A stretch of DNA of 64,000 nt. Origin: Undaria pinnatifida (Eukaryota > Sar > Phaeophyceae > Laminariales > Alariaceae). Positions 1 through 11,214 of the stretch are shown piece by piece (position 1 is the first letter of the stretch; the number at the start of each line of letters is the position of its first letter). The notes under the pieces were generated by a model. That model ran no database searches, was not told where the DNA came from, and saw only the letters and a program-made list of their open reading frames with translations. Position numbers and translations under genes: made by a program. The stretch is from contig JABAKD010000023.1 in NCBI GenBank assembly GCA_012845835.1, positions 27,011,972 through 27,075,971 on the forward strand, written 5' to 3'.

Positions 1-75
1 AGCAAATAACCCCAAAAAAGTTTGCAAACTTTTTGGCCAAACTATCGGCTTTCCATTGTCATCGGTCTAACCAGT
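1..75 (-). repeat. End of a dispersed repeat running off the window
   Basis: The first ~50 bases match, in reverse complement, positions 7084-7133 with only a few changes, including one base missing from a C run. The window therefore opens inside or at the edge of a second copy of the repeat described at 7070-7885. I see no protein function for it. Confidence 0.6.
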
Positions 76-204
76 CCGTCAGCTTCCGTTGAGACAAAAT
101 CAGAACCAAATGCTGTCGAGCGTTCCCTCAATTCCTGCTGTGGTCCGAAATTGCTGGGTAAGTTGCTAATAACAACCTTTCTTCTCCCCCTTTTTTCAAC
201 GTTT

Positions 205-1540
205 CTACTTTTAGCATATCATGTACATACCTTTGACAATAGAAAGTATCCTCCACCCTCCATCCACTACAGGTGTTACACTCACCATAACCGGAGCACA
301 CTCTGCTACTGCTCCTTTGCTAGGTAGGACCAAGTGAACCTCTTCAGCGATTTCGCTTGCTTCCGTTAACACGACGGCAGTTTCTTTGCATGAATTACGA
401 TGTGAATGCGCCATCGCGGCCGACATCAATCCCCACTATCCTGGGGACGATCTCCAGCCAAGCGGGAATCGAAAATCAATTACAATAAACTCGCGCCCAC
501 TACATACGAAAAGACCGATGCTTTGTCCCAATCAAGATGAGTTCTTCGAAATGCATATTTTTGGTTCATTTTTTATGAACAAGTTGCAACTTCCGGGCCC
601 CCTTGCTCTCTCAATTCACACGTGCTTTGCACAAGTCTCTTGATTACGTTTCCCAATTCACATACTGGTGCCCGTTCAAAATCAGTATCATCGTTTTAAA
701 CTAATCCTCTATTACTGCACCCCCCTTTGTTTTTTGTTTTGTTTTGTTTTTTGGCGGTCACCAGAATGGTTATCGAGTAAGGTCATATTATGCGGGGTGG
801 CGAACCCTAACTCCGCACAAGGGGAATGATCGCATCGCGTAGTGTTAATATGGTAAGGCACCCACGAGGCCGTTACAGAGTAATACCCATTGCTGTCTCG
901 TCTCTGGAGTAGCCACACCAGAAAACTAGGGGTAACTCATTGGCGCTGTCATCCATAAACAAGAAAGTAGGCACAAGGTGCCGGAGTCCGTCTTACGGGC
1001 GGTTGTTGGAAGGATGCAGTTCACCCTTCATGCGACTCGCCGAACACCTCACGGTGCTTCGCGCTTGGTGCAAGCAATGTCTGCCTGGTTGGTGAAAGCC
1101 CAACGTGCTCCGTCCCGGCATAGTCGGGATGCGAGGGTCTATGGCCATACGGCTACGGCCATGCACAAGCTTTGCACCCCCCCCCCCCCCCCGCCTTCGC
1201 CATACGAAATATGTAAAATTACTCTAGATTTCAGTTTTTCTTCCACTACTGGCACGGGTGAAATTCGCAAACGTTGAAGATTTTTCGCTTCTGCTTTATG
1301 TATCAATACCACCTGACCGTTCGCGATATCCTCCACCAACCTTTCCGTCAAACTGTTTTGGTACTTGTCAAAGACGTAATTATTTCCATAACGTAAGGCC
1401 GCTTCTAAATCGCCCTCGTTTCCCACGTCCACTGGCGCTCCAAATTTTGCGGCCTGCATTAATCGTTCCATGTTATCAAAACCTTTCGAACGAAAGTATT
1501 CTTGAATAATGTGCATCTCCATGTGTTGCCATAAGTTCCC
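205..1540 (-). pseudogene. Reverse transcriptase relic (DIRS-like or related), interrupted
   Basis: Read on the minus strand, the stretch from ~1520 to ~1195 encodes an RT entry region ending in RISPVPVVEEKLKSRVI, the usual lead-in to the RT fingers. After an interruption, homology resumes near 690 with NDDTDFERAP and CELGNVIKRL, then DWDKASVFSYVVG and FPLGWRSSPG followed by WGLMSAAMAHSHRNS near 430. From memory this order (D-F-AP, then GWRSSPGYWG) is typical of RTs abundant in oomycete and algal genomes, which I associate with DIRS/Ngaro-like elements; the class assignment is inference. In-frame stops are present: a TAG where GYWG expects Tyr, and a TAA before NDDTDF. The catalytic aspartate box is not convincingly preserved, although a VDGGW stretch near 270 may be its remnant. 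No intact protein is possible. Confidence 0.75.
726..1172 (-). mobile_element. Retroposon inserted into the RT relic
   Basis: On the minus strand the insert runs from 1172 down to an A-rich tail made of CAAAA units (positions 726-752 as T-rich on plus). It is flanked by the direct repeat TGCACCCCC at 716-724 and 1173-1181, which looks like a target site duplication. Removing it brings the two halves of the RT close together. The 447-bp body has no recognisable ORF and no clear tRNA-like promoter, so SINE and 5'-truncated LINE are both possible. Confidence 0.7.
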
Positions 1541-1567
1541 TTCCCAATAATCCCCTGATAAAAGGAT

Positions 1568-1877
1568 TTAATCTCTGATATAATACCCATCCATTTTGTG
1601 CAAAATTTCTCCTACCTCCTCAATCGTCATGGCACCATCTAGATACCCTGAGCTTCTGCGTCTCATCATACCACCTATTAAACCACGATTGTTGCTGTGT
1701 TTCACCCCACTTCTTGACAAACGAAGAGTTGTAACTTTCATATTCCACACCATCGCCTCGTTTTTGGACGTAGTCATATCCACCTAAATCCGCGCGAAGG
1801 AAAACAAACCCAGCATCTGTGTTAAAACAGTTTTCTGCCTTGCCATCACATTTCTTCAATCTTCGCGTTTCCTTCAT
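1568..1877 (-). pseudogene. Upstream coding remnant, probably of the same retroelement
   Basis: Two overlapping minus-strand frames read like real protein. The first (1877 to ~1640) contains DAGFVFLRADLGGYDYVQ and ESYNSSFVKKWGETQQQSW. The other (to 1568) contains SGYLDGAMTIEEVGEILHKM. The switch near 1660 suggests a frameshift. The region lies just upstream of the RT relic on the same strand and may be the end of its gag-like part. I do not recognise a domain. Confidence 0.4.
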
Positions 1878-1905
1878 GACATCATGGGGGCATTCATAAT
1901 CGCGC

Positions 1906-2106
1906 TATAACATGTATATACAAGGGGGCTTCGGCGGCGGCCGAGTAAGGGCCGCCGTCGAAACAATTGCCCGCAGGCAACGAAAATATCTGCAAAGGGC
2001 AGTTTGCGGTGCCAAGGGCTGCGCATCCCCGACCCTGGAAAAAATGTCCAATTATTCCCGAACGGATCGAGTTGTGATGGAAAGAAGACCGGTTACGCGA
2101 GTTAAT
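1906..2106 (-). repeat. ~190-bp dispersed repeat, copy 1
   Basis: The reverse complement matches 59268-59450 over about 190 bp, including a shared block around GTTGCCTGCGGG and one around GACGGCGGCC. Divergence is moderate. Neither copy shows an ORF conserved between the two. A MITE fragment is one possibility. Confidence 0.7.
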
Positions 2107-2309
2107 GATAAGACAGCAACAACACAAACAACGGTTAGAAAATGTAGATTATTCACATGCACAAATAGTGCCGGACGCAATTCATCATTGGAAGAGGTCT
2201 CCTGTTAAATTTCACGGTCTACATACAACAAAATGGAGCAAAACAATGCCAAATCCATGAATGAAAACGACAAACACGATAAAACTACAGTAGTAATATC
2301 CCTACGCGT

Positions 2310-2905
2310 ATGATATATACGTCAAGTGGGAGGGAAACAAAAAATGGTCATTACAGCATCAGCCACACGAAATATGGACGCGATATCCAACGGAGCTACC
2401 TGGTATCATACAACTTTTTATATATTATACACGTCAAGTGGGAGGGAAACAAGAAATGGTCATTACAGCATCAACCACACGAAATGTGGACGCGATATCC
2501 AACGGAGCTACCTTGTATCATATAACTTTTTAACGTATCATCATCGATATATATAATGAAATATGAGATATCGTAGGCCATGCGTCGGAAATATTTTTTT
2601 TACCGTGTCGGCCTCAGTATCGGAATATCGACACTTCTAAATCTTGCGTTTTTTTTTTTCTTATGATATATACGTCAAGTGGGAGGGAAACAAAAAATGG
2701 TCATTACAGCATCAACCACACGAAATGTGGACGCGATATCCAACGGAGCTACCTGGTATCATATAACTTTTTAACGTATCATCATCGATATATACCGGTA
2801 TATATAATGAAATATGAGATATCGTGGGCCATGCGTCGGAAATATATTTTTTACCGTGTCGGCCTCAGTATCGGAATCTCAACACTTCTAAATCTCGAGG
2901 GTTTT
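2310..2905 (+). repeat. Tandem repeat, 112-bp and 241-bp periods
   Basis: The motif ACGTCAAGTGGGAGGGAAAC occurs at 2319, 2431 and 2672. The last two belong to a 241-bp unit whose second half (from ATCATCATCGATATATA to the T-run) is also duplicated. The copies are very similar, so the expansion is fairly recent. The short ORFs that cross it are by-products of the repeat. Confidence 0.85.
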
Positions 2906-4086
2906 TTTTTCTTCGAGCGCTTTCTTCGAGGATCGGCTTCAACGCCCCTCGCCCTTCGTTCCCCCTGCTTACCTCGCCGTGAACGCGTGCGGGGGCTGAG
3001 AGACAAGCGAGAAGTAGGCACGATCTTGGATTTTGGGTGGCATGCTCGAGCATTTTTTCGAACCTTGCCAGGGGGAGTGGTAGTGCGCAAATACAAATGG
3101 GTAACTTCTTGAAATAGTAATTGCAGTGGTAGGAATTACATTTTGTCAGCTCTTTGCATTGCTGCTCCGAAGAGGCGCTGTTCATGGTGCTTCGCGGTCC
3201 ATCCTCGAGTGAGTATTAACGGTAGGTGTCCTCTACATTTTTTTACATTGTTTCTGTTGCGAGAGGATCGACTTGAATGCCCCTCGCCCTTCGTCCTTGA
3301 ATGCCACCCCGTGAACCATAAACGCGTGCGGGTTTGTCATGCGTTCTCATGCAATTTGTCGCTCCCAAAAGGACAGGTTGCTGGGGATAAAACGACATTA
3401 TTTGCATCTGACTTTGTCCGACAGACTCCAATTTTGTAAGGTACCAGGTACATGAAGAGAACTACACTCAGTTACAGTAGCAGTAGCATCACGAAGAAAA
3501 TCACGTGGCCGTCGAAAAATAACAGTCAACGCAACAACATAAAGGGAGCAAAACAGCACAAACAAGCGGCGTGCACAACGACCAGCACAGAGCGGTGTGC
3601 ACCCCGCACAGCACACTTCAGTAGCAGCGAGGATTCCCCCAGCCTGTGTACAGCAGTATATTTCAGCGCCTTTCGTCGGATGCGGCTGATCCACAGCGCT
3701 GTGGTTGGCAAGGAATATGTAGAAAGATTGAACATGAAACGAAGTAAACGACGCCTGCTCGGAAAAACTGACAATAAAAGGGCAAGCTGCCAGCAGAGCA
3801 TCCGTCGGGCCAGATAAAGAAGAATGCAGTTTGGATCGTCCGAGGAGAGGCGCCGCACGATGCATCTTCTGTCTCGGTAATGTTCGGAGTTGACCGAGGC
3901 CAGGTCTTTGGTGCCGTCGCGGCTCGCGCAACTGCCAGTGCTGCTGCTGCTGCTTTTGTTATGTGGGTTCCTCTCGTCGCGGCAAGCCAAAAAAACACGA
4001 AAACAGGTTTTGTAAGTACTCGTAGGCTCATATGACATAATGCAGTCTTAAGGTCACCTAGGGAAGATACTGGTTGTGGGGATCAA
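2906..4086. other. Unassigned DNA with a duplicated GC-rich segment
   Basis: A segment near 2930-3000 (GCCCCTCGCCCTTCGT, then ACGCGTGCGGG) recurs at about 3255-3335. Between 3450 and 3960 several frames are open on both strands, the longest being a 177-codon minus frame. None resembles a known protein and they overlap each other, so no gene is called. Confidence 0.4.
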
Positions 4087-4858
4087 GTGGCTCGACTAAG
4101 ATTTTGTACATCGTGGCGTCGGCAGCTCCCTACGGGTGATGGCGCAACACGCACGCATGCCAGTAGTAGGTGCTACCAGCTACTACCACCATGGTACCAT
4201 CCATGTATGATTCTGCTGCTGCTGCTGCTGCTGCTGCTGTCTCCTGCTTGCTGTGTTGGGTGGTGCGTGGTGCGTGATAGGGCTTGTTTCGTCGTCGATT
4301 GCTGCGTTGCCGAGGGCATCGTGGTGGAACACTGCTGTTGTACATGCTCGCCCTGTTTTGGTCCCAGGACCACGAGGCACGAGAGAGCACGAGAGGATGC
4401 AGCCACGAAGACCGAGCGGCGCGCATTCCGTGGCTATCTTCTACACGTCGTGCAGTTTGGCAGGGGCGGATATCAATGTGCGCTGTTGTTGTGTTGTGTA
4501 TCAGTTCATTGAGATACGATGCGCGCGGTTTAATGTATATTTTTGTGGCTCTAAGTGATTTTGCCTTTCAAATTTAATGCAAATTGAAGGAAAATTGAAA
4601 ATTATCTTGGTCAAAACTAAAAAAGAAAACATGTACCACGCAGCTTGCAAAGTTGAGTTTCAGCCTTTCAATCGGTCGTACTCACAGCTGACGTTCTGCC
4701 AACTCTTTATAAAACAAGCGCAAACACTGAATTTATTTGTGGATCCTCAAAACCAGAAAAATGATCGCCAAAAATAGAGAAAAAAAACAGGGTGTTTGCG
4801 CAAAACGAAATTTCAACATGATCACACCCATCGGTATTAAAAATAATAAATGAAGTTA
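4087..4858. other. Non-coding stretch with a (CTG)n run and repeat motifs
   Basis: A (CTG)9 tract lies at 4213-4240. A 45-bp motif (TATATTTTTGTGGCTCTA and following bases) at about 4530-4580 recurs at 6920-6965. Positions 4631-4700 carry the motif CACGCAGCTTGCAAAGTTGA, found at the ends of several repeats in the window. Open frames here are created by the triplet run. Confidence 0.5.
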
Positions 4859-5668
4859 GGGCCCAGATTAACGAAGATCACGGAAAATCGTAATTCCATT
4901 TTTTTTTATTTTCATGAAAAATACACGAAAAATTCAAGTTTAGTTCTTATCAAGGAACAGCGTAGTGCGTTCTAGGAAGTATCAAAATTCAGAAAACGCA
5001 AAAGGGTCAACGGACACCCGTGGGCAACGACCGAGGCGAGCGATGGCTCGCGTCCTCCCCGGAGTGCCGCGGCTAGCGGCAGATTGTTTTTGCCGGCAGC
5101 GGCTTGGAGGCTATGGCTCTAGGTGTCTCTTGGATGGGCTGGCGCCACCCCGCCGCCCGACACGGGCAGCAGCGACGGGGATATAGCGGTCGAACTTCTG
5201 TGCGAAGTCATCATGTGGTAGTTGGTCGTGTAACTTTTGAGGTGCAGGGCGACGAAAAACTGGGTTTGTGGCGGTCTCGATTGTTTTCGAAGCGTCGCAG
5301 GCGGTCTACGCTGTGCTAAGGACCTTCGGAGGCCGCGCTGCGGCTGCTCCTGTGGTCCTACCTCTCGCAATGGTGGCTTCTCGCCTCTCAATCAGCCGAC
5401 GGCATGGCACCAATTCGCGTGGCCGGCTTCGGTTACACAGAACAAGCCACGTCTAGGTGGACAAACTCCCCAAAATTCAATTTCGATTTTCGACTAAATT
5501 CGACCGAGAAATTCTTTTTTTACTTCTTTGTTGAATTTGAATTTTCGTAAAAATTCTGAGAATGCCTGCTTGGTGATTCACTTTTTGACCAATCAGATGC
5601 AAATTAAATTCAATTCTTGAAACAAAAATCGAAATTCGATTTGGCAAGTTCCTCGTTAATTCGGGCCC
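4859..5668 (-). mobile_element. Harbinger-like MITE, copy 1
   Basis: It begins and ends with GGGCCC-type inverted termini and shares about 800 bp of interior, in opposite orientation, with 31404-32231. TTA precedes the left end. The right flank is ATA, so the target duplication has decayed. Interior frames such as FVALHLKSYTTNYH on minus are shared with the other copy, but stops and shifts prevent a complete product. It is a non-autonomous element or the remnant of a larger one. Confidence 0.7.
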
Positions 5669-5890
5669 ATATTCCGTCTGCCGCTACAGAAATTTTGAAA
5701 TTTGGTGTGAAATTAAGATGTTCGCGGAAAGCGAACCGATGGGCAGCCATGCAAAATGATTTGCAGACGCTAGCTGTTGTAAAAAGTACCATTCTCGTAT
5801 ACAGCGTTGTGTACCGAAAACATCGTTGCTGCAGTTGTTGTTGTTGTTGTTGTTTTTTTTTTTATCCTCCGGCGGATGGGGAAAAATAAA
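5669..5890 (-). mobile_element. Short unassigned stretch ending in a retroposon hairpin tail (tail copy 1)
   Basis: After ~180 bp without signal, positions 5853-5890 hold the block described fully at 6334: on the minus strand, a hairpin CCATCC-GCCGGA-GGAT followed by poly(A). A (GTT)n run sits beside it. The usual body sequence is missing, so this is a severely 5'-truncated copy. Confidence 0.6.
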
Positions 5891-6333
5891 AAAAAAAGTT
5901 GTTGTGTTCCTGAGTGTGAGTTGATATGGCGAGCCTTCCAGAGGCGCCGAACCCGACCGCAGCACAGCAACGTTCATTATAGCAGAGTACGATAAACTTC
6001 TCCGCACGGCCTGCGTTTCATCGCTTCCCCACGCCCTGCCGTTCTCGTCCCAGCATATAGTGACAAGGGAGAAAAAAGCCGTCAGAAACAGCGCAGCAAG
6101 AGGCTGTGCAAGCTGTATGTTCGTATGCGAGTAATCGTTTTTTATACCAGGTACCGAGTACCGTGGTACCTGGTGCCGGTACATGGTTACGATAGCAGAG
6201 CTCACGGCAAAAATGCGGCTTCAGACACACTCCACGATAAACAGAGACAGAGGCAGGAGAAAAAGAAGCACCAGTCAGAAATACGGGCGAGTCTCTGATC
6301 CTCAGCGGTGCTGTACCCGGCGACCACAGTTAT
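5891..6333. other. No gene or repeat recognised
   Basis: Mixed-composition DNA with a small GGTACC-rich patch near 6150-6185 (GGTACCGAGTACCGTGGTAC). Several frames are open over short distances. None is convincing. Confidence 0.4.
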
Positions 6334-6480
6334 CTTTTTCTTTTTTTTTTTATCCTCCGGCGGATGGGGAAAAATAAAGCTTAAGCTCACCACACTTCCA
6401 CGTATTTTCATACGCGTCGTGTGTCGATTTAACTCAGTTGCTTTCGCAACCCAACGCTAGCTGGCGCACCATCTCTTATT
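6334..6480 (-). mobile_element. Retroposon with hairpin and poly(A) tail (tail copy 2)
   Basis: Read on minus, conserved body sequence (ACGCGTATGAAAATACGTGG, then GGTGAG) is followed by TTTATTTTTCCCC, the stem-loop ATCCGCCGGAGGAT and a poly(A) run. The same 3' structure occurs at 5853, 16550 and 27075. Homology with the 27-kb copy continues to GCGCCAGCTAGCG near 6460 and then stops. Poly(A) directly after a fixed hairpin suggests a SINE or LINE 3' end recognised by a reverse transcriptase. Confidence 0.65.
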
Positions 6481-7069
6481 TTTCCTGTCTGTCTCGTCGG
6501 AGCGGGCCGAGGCCATCTATCTGCTGGCAGCCACAATTCTGTACAGAGCTTTAGCATGCTGCTGCTACTACTGCGATGGGTCCCGATGGGTCCCGCAAAT
6601 GGCAAGGGCAACGAACGAAAAAGGCACAAACGTGCAGGGAATCCGCCATCGCCACATAACAGCCCTCCCCCCCACCATGGCACAGCTCGGCCGAACGCCT
6701 ATCACGCAGGCGAGGGCCGTGTCGGCACGCACCGTCATGCACGAAGATCAAGCAATGCTGCGCGGCAATGATTCACAATCCAGCGTGTTTTCTTGCTCTG
6801 TTTTCCCAGTGCCCGCACAGTATTCGTCGGGTGTACTTGACCAACCACAGAGGTGATTGAAGGGTCGGGGAGACGTTGACCAGCCGTATAACGTGGTCGT
6901 TGTTTAATTCGGCTCTTATGTATATTTTTGTGGCTCTATGTAATTTTGCCTTTCAAAGTTACGTACCAGCAATTTTGCGTAATTTGATTTTTTTTTTTTG
7001 CTAACTGTCGGTAAGGGGGGAATAGAAATGGCCGTTACAGTCAAAATTAAAAAAAGCGCTGACACCTTA
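6481..7069. other. Unassigned; shares a motif with 4530-4580
   Basis: The segment is GC-rich to about 6860 and then AT-rich. Overlapping frames in 6550-6860 give no recognisable protein. The TATATTTTTGTGGCTCTA motif recurs near 6920. Confidence 0.4.
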
Positions 7070-7885
7070 ACGACAACGGCGAGCCGATAGTTTGGCCAAA
7101 AAGTTTCCAAACTTTTTTGGGGGTTATTTGCTGAAAGATTTCGGGTATCATCGCTATGGGGAAACGGCGATTACGTTTTTTTTTACTGGCTCTTTTTTTG
7201 ATCATGCGGTACAGCAGGTCAATTTGTTTATTTTTCGTCAAGCCTTGATCAACATTGTCCAACAAACACGATTGACCTTCGATCTCGAGATAGAGACAAC
7301 CCATGGTCACTGCTCTTCGCTCCGAGTCCACATGAGTGTAGGTGACAGCGCTGAAGAGTTCATCTCGATCCATGCGCTCGGGCGTGAGAGGTTGCCTGGG
7401 TTGTCCTGTGGTCTTCCGTCACATCCTCTCAAAATTGTGTTTTTCGCCCGTTGGGAGACGATAGAGACTTTTTGTCTCAGTTTTCTACACACCAGCCGCC
7501 AATATGTGTTTTTAACAGAAGCCTGATCAGCGCCCGCCACAAATCGCCAGCCGTGGAGTGAGCGCTGTACACCAAGGGGGGGTCGGAGCCCCTGACGAAC
7601 TCGGCACGTTCAGAGTTCACGACGCTGTCGTTGATTTTGTCGAACGAAGTGTGTAGAAAACACGAAATAACGGTGCGTCTAATCCACAATCTGCTTGAGA
7701 ATTTCTCAGGCAGATGTTGGCCAAGATCGCCGCGAGAAATTGATTTTGCCCGGAACTTTGGAAAGTTCCGAAAACAAAATTCACTAAATTGGGCCCATAG
7801 GCGACCGTCCAGGCAAAGTTTGGCTGGGATCATCGGGAATTTCAAACTTTTGGCCTTACATTGTCACCGGTCTGAGTACGACCGA
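7070..7885. repeat. Repeat unit with weak inverted ends, related to the left window edge
   Basis: The left end (CGATAGTTTGGCCAAAAAGT at ~7084) matches the start of the window inverted, and resembles, inverted, the right part near 7850-7885 (AACTTTTGGCC, then ATTGTCACCGGTCT). Minus-strand frames of 108 and 122 codons look protein-like (VWKLFGQTIGSPLS; LCLDGRLWAQFSEFCF), but I recognise no family. It may be a decayed DNA transposon. Confidence 0.4.
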
Positions 7886-8857
7886 TCGTACATATTATAC
7901 GAGTGTGTACGTATGTGCAAGTACACGTAGCCAGTGCCTTATTTCTCGTATCATTTTGACGTACTGCTGTACCGCACACCTGCCAAACTATTGATTTCGG
8001 ATTAACCTCATGGCAGTCCTTTGAATTTCAATTTTTTTCTTGTGTCGGATGGAACAATTCCAACCCCTGCTCTACCCGAAGCATGGGTGCCGGCATGCGC
8101 CGGCACCCTTGCGGAGCCCTTGTAGCCATGTTGTTGTCTTTGCCCTCTTCATGCGCTCTTTGTATGAGCGATAGACCAACTTCGTATATATGACATATCC
8201 TTATTATTATCACAAAGAGATGTCACGTTTTCAGGTCGACGGATAATCGATAATCGGACCAGATGATGAGTAGAATCTGACATAAGTGGTTGTTAAAGAC
8301 CAAGCTAGGCTAAGGGGGAGTGCTCCCATTTTCACGACCGGGTTTCCCCACTAGCACGAGTATAGCTGTGCTCACGGACGAAGAAAGTAATTTTGTCGAT
8401 GATTGTTTGGGCGCAGCGTAGCTTACCATTCCGTTGCGGATTCATATCGCAAGTTTAAACAGCACGAAAGCTCAAGGTCGCACAGGAACATGTGAGCAGC
8501 AAAGTTACTCTGTTTTAGCGACCGCATCAACAGAAGCAGTATTATCGACCGGAAAGAAGGGGATGCTAGATAGACGTATTGACATAAAATGAAAAAGTGA
8601 AATATAAAAATCAACGATGCTGCAGAGGTGGAGGAGGCGTTGAATATGTGAGGGGTGCGGGGATTAGAGGAGTGAGAGGTGGGGATGGAAAGATCAATTG
8701 GAACATGCACAGTCTGCGTCATGATGAGTCGACAGGCTTGGTTTCTTACCTTCACTCGCATAATCAAGTCCCTACTAAGTAGAATAAGAGGAGCGAGCGG
8801 TGTTATCAGCAATAATTCAAGCAATTCATGCATATCCTCCTGAAAATATGAAAATTG
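7886..8857. other. Unassigned DNA with a perfect hairpin near 8.1 kb
   Basis: A 10-bp perfect stem GGGTGCCGGC/GCCGGCACCC with loop ATGC lies at 8085-8108, followed by TTGCGGAGCCCTTGTAG. The GCGGAGCCCT part also follows the hairpins of the 41-56 kb GC-hairpin family. Near 8740 a short piece (CACTCGCATAATCAAGTCC) resembles the LINE 3' region. No gene is seen. Confidence 0.5.
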
Positions 8858-11076
8858 CACACCCCGGACGGATCAGCTCACGGTAGCTCGAGCTAGCTCT
8901 TTTCGACGGTAGCTCACCGGTGAGCTACGGAAGCTGCATGAGCTGCACAAGTTTTCCCGGCTTGAGCTTCAGAAGGTAGCTCATCTGCACATGTTTTGGA
9001 AGGGTGAATTATAGCCGATAGCTCATCGCACATGTTTGCCCAGGATCAACTATACGAGCTGCATGAGCCACGAGTAGCTCATTCAGCCCTGGATGAGCTA
9101 TAGGAGCTACATGATCCACACATGTTTTCAATGCTTGAGCTAGAGGCGATAGCTCATCTGCACATGTTTTGGTGAGCTATAGGCGATAGCTCATCTGCAC
9201 ATGTTTTCAAAGCTTGAGCTATAGACGATAACTCATCTGCACATGTTTTCGACGCTTGAGCTATAGAGGATAGCTCATCTGCGCATGTTTTGAGGTCGTG
9301 AGCTATAAGAGCAATATATGAGCTAGGTCATGAGCTGCTGCTAACCACAGGTACGAGCATATACACACCACACCATGAACACAAACATCCATACATTTTT
9401 TATATACGAGATCGGAGCTTTTTCTGTTGTTAATATGCCAGGTAGATAAGACAGAGTACCGATGGATTTGTTTTTCCGGCACAACCGTAACCATCAACCA
9501 AGCGCATGCACCACCCGACCAAGTACAACTCAACCTCAACTCAATCGAGGCACCTGCCACCCACAAACAAGAGCTCGCACGCATACAGATACAGCGCCAC
9601 ACAACACGCCTAGCATGACCTGCTCTCGTTTTGGGCCAACGAGGGGCAGCCGATCTACCCGAACATGGCCCGCGAACATGGCCCGCGTGGCTGGCGTTAC
9701 TGCTCCCTGTACCGGCGTCCTCTGCCGTTCTGGAGAGGGACTTTGGCACGGCCAGGCATCTCATTACGGCTTCCCGGAGCAGCCTATCTAAGCGGAGATA
9801 GTCAGGTTCCTCAACGGAAACATCGAACACATTCCCGTTGAAGTGCCGGCTCTCTGAACTGAGCAGGCGATCCAGGCGGTACCTCGCCATCTCTCCAACC
9901 TGAAGGCGGAGGTGGTCGCCCTTTCTGCGGGCGAGACGGGGTCTGCGGGCGAAGCGGGCGTGGACGCCGCGTACGATGAATGCGCAAGGGAGGCGGGGTC
10001 TGCAGGCGAAGAGGGGGTTAACGCGGGCTGCGGCGACTCCGCAGAGGAAGGCTTGGACTGGAAGCCATGGGGATTAATGGGGGGCGGCGGTAGACAGTAT
10101 GTGCTGTTGTTATGTATCTGCTTGTTCGTCTCTTTTTTTTGCTTTTTTTGGGCGATACACATGACTTTTTCTCGCTGTCTCTTGCGTGTTTTCTTTTTTG
10201 CACCTAAGGTAGGCTACGCGAAGCCGTGTTGGAGGGATGGGGATGGACGGATTTCAAATGCTGCTTCTTGTCAATATGGCCGCATTGACTAACTGCTGTT
10301 GTTTTGTGTTCAATGAAATTAAATGCTAGTGCTGTGATATGCGTAGGAAGCACGGTCTTGATACCATCATACCAGGTATTAATATCAGCTACAGTATACC
10401 AGGTATACTTTTTTTTTACGTTGGAAGGGAGTACGATACTGTCGCACATACTGACGTTGAAGTTTAGCCTGGATGGTGAGCTGTATAACCTACATTCGCA
10501 CTCGTCCCGGAGGCCAGGTTTGTTCATCTACACATCTAAACACCTGCATGTTTTGCCCTGAAAGAGCTACAATGAGCTATGTGAATGAGCTAGCTCGTGG
10601 GGTGAGCTATAGAGGATAGCTCATGTGCACGTGTTTTCCCGACTTGAGCTATAGACGGTGGCTCATCTGCACATATTTTCAAAGCTTGAGCTATACAGGA
10701 TAGCTCATCCGCACATATTTCACCAAGGTGAGCTGTAAGAGCTACTGGTACATGAGCTAGCTCATTTGTCCCGGAATGGGATCTATGAGCTATATGAGCT
10801 GCACATGTTTGCCCGGCTTGAGCTATAGGCGATAGCTCATCTGCACATGTTTTGGAAGGGTGAGCTATCATCGATACCTCATCCGCACATGTTTGCCCTG
10901 GATGAGCTATACGAGCTACATGAGCTAGCTCATTTGGCCCTGGATGAGCTATAGGAGCTACATGATCCGCACATCTTTTCGATGCTTGAGCTATAGGCGA
11001 TATCTCATCTGCGCATGTTCTGAACGCGTGAGCTATACACGATGGATGAGCTACCTCATGAGCTGTCCGGGGTGTG
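8858..11076 (+). mobile_element. hAT-type DNA transposon relic with palindromic arrays
   Basis: Perfect 12-bp terminal inverted repeats CACACCCCGGAC lie at 8858-8869 and 11065-11076. The 8-bp flanks GAAAATTG and AAAAAATG agree at six positions, compatible with a decayed hAT target duplication. Just inside each end (about 8880-9310 and 10560-11050) are arrays of ~44-bp units built on GAGCTATAGNCGATAGCTC plus TCTGCACATGTTTT; the core is an inverted repeat. The interior holds a broken hAT transposase C-terminus (9617-9857). The element is dead and about 2.2 kb long. Confidence 0.75.
9617..9857 (+). pseudogene. hAT transposase C-terminal dimerisation domain remnant
   Basis: Across three frames the plus strand reads DLLSFWANEGQPIYPNMAR, then VLERDFGTARHLITASRSSL, then AEIVRFLNGNIEHIPVEV and a stop. 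This is the order of the hAT dimerisation domain: a W-containing helix, a YP..A segment, and an R.F..A.....R..L signature. Frame changes occur near 9681, 9727 and 9790. A 14-bp direct duplication (GAACATGGCCCGC) at 9661-9686 may be the first lesion. The DDE catalytic part upstream is missing, so the product is non-functional. Confidence 0.8.
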
Positions 11077-11214
11077 AAAAAATGTGAAATATGGATGTCC
11101 CACGCAGCGTGCTAAGTTGAGCTTCAACCATTCAACCGGTCGTACCCACACCTGACGTTTTTCATTCTTTAATGAAAAAATGGTGGCATAACTCGTGATT
11201 ATATTATTTTATTG
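11077..11214. other. Spacer with a shared terminal motif
   Basis: Positions 11100-11165 carry another copy of the CACGCAGC...AAGTTGAG...GACGTTTTT motif also seen at 4631, 25135, 43768 and 60235. Otherwise AT-rich. Confidence 0.45.

Noticed and set aside
4087-4512. Leucine-rich 141-codon frame that looks like a membrane protein
   Set aside because: The leucines are a (CTG)n run; overlapping frames on both strands are equally open.
8880-9310. CRISPR-like regular array
   Set aside because: Units are imperfect palindromes inside hAT termini, spacers are not unique, and the genome is eukaryotic.
9912-10292. 126-codon Ala/Gly/Glu-rich frame with a membrane-like stretch
   Set aside because: Lies just after the hAT domain. 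The hydrophobic part is a T-rich run. No evidence it is translated.
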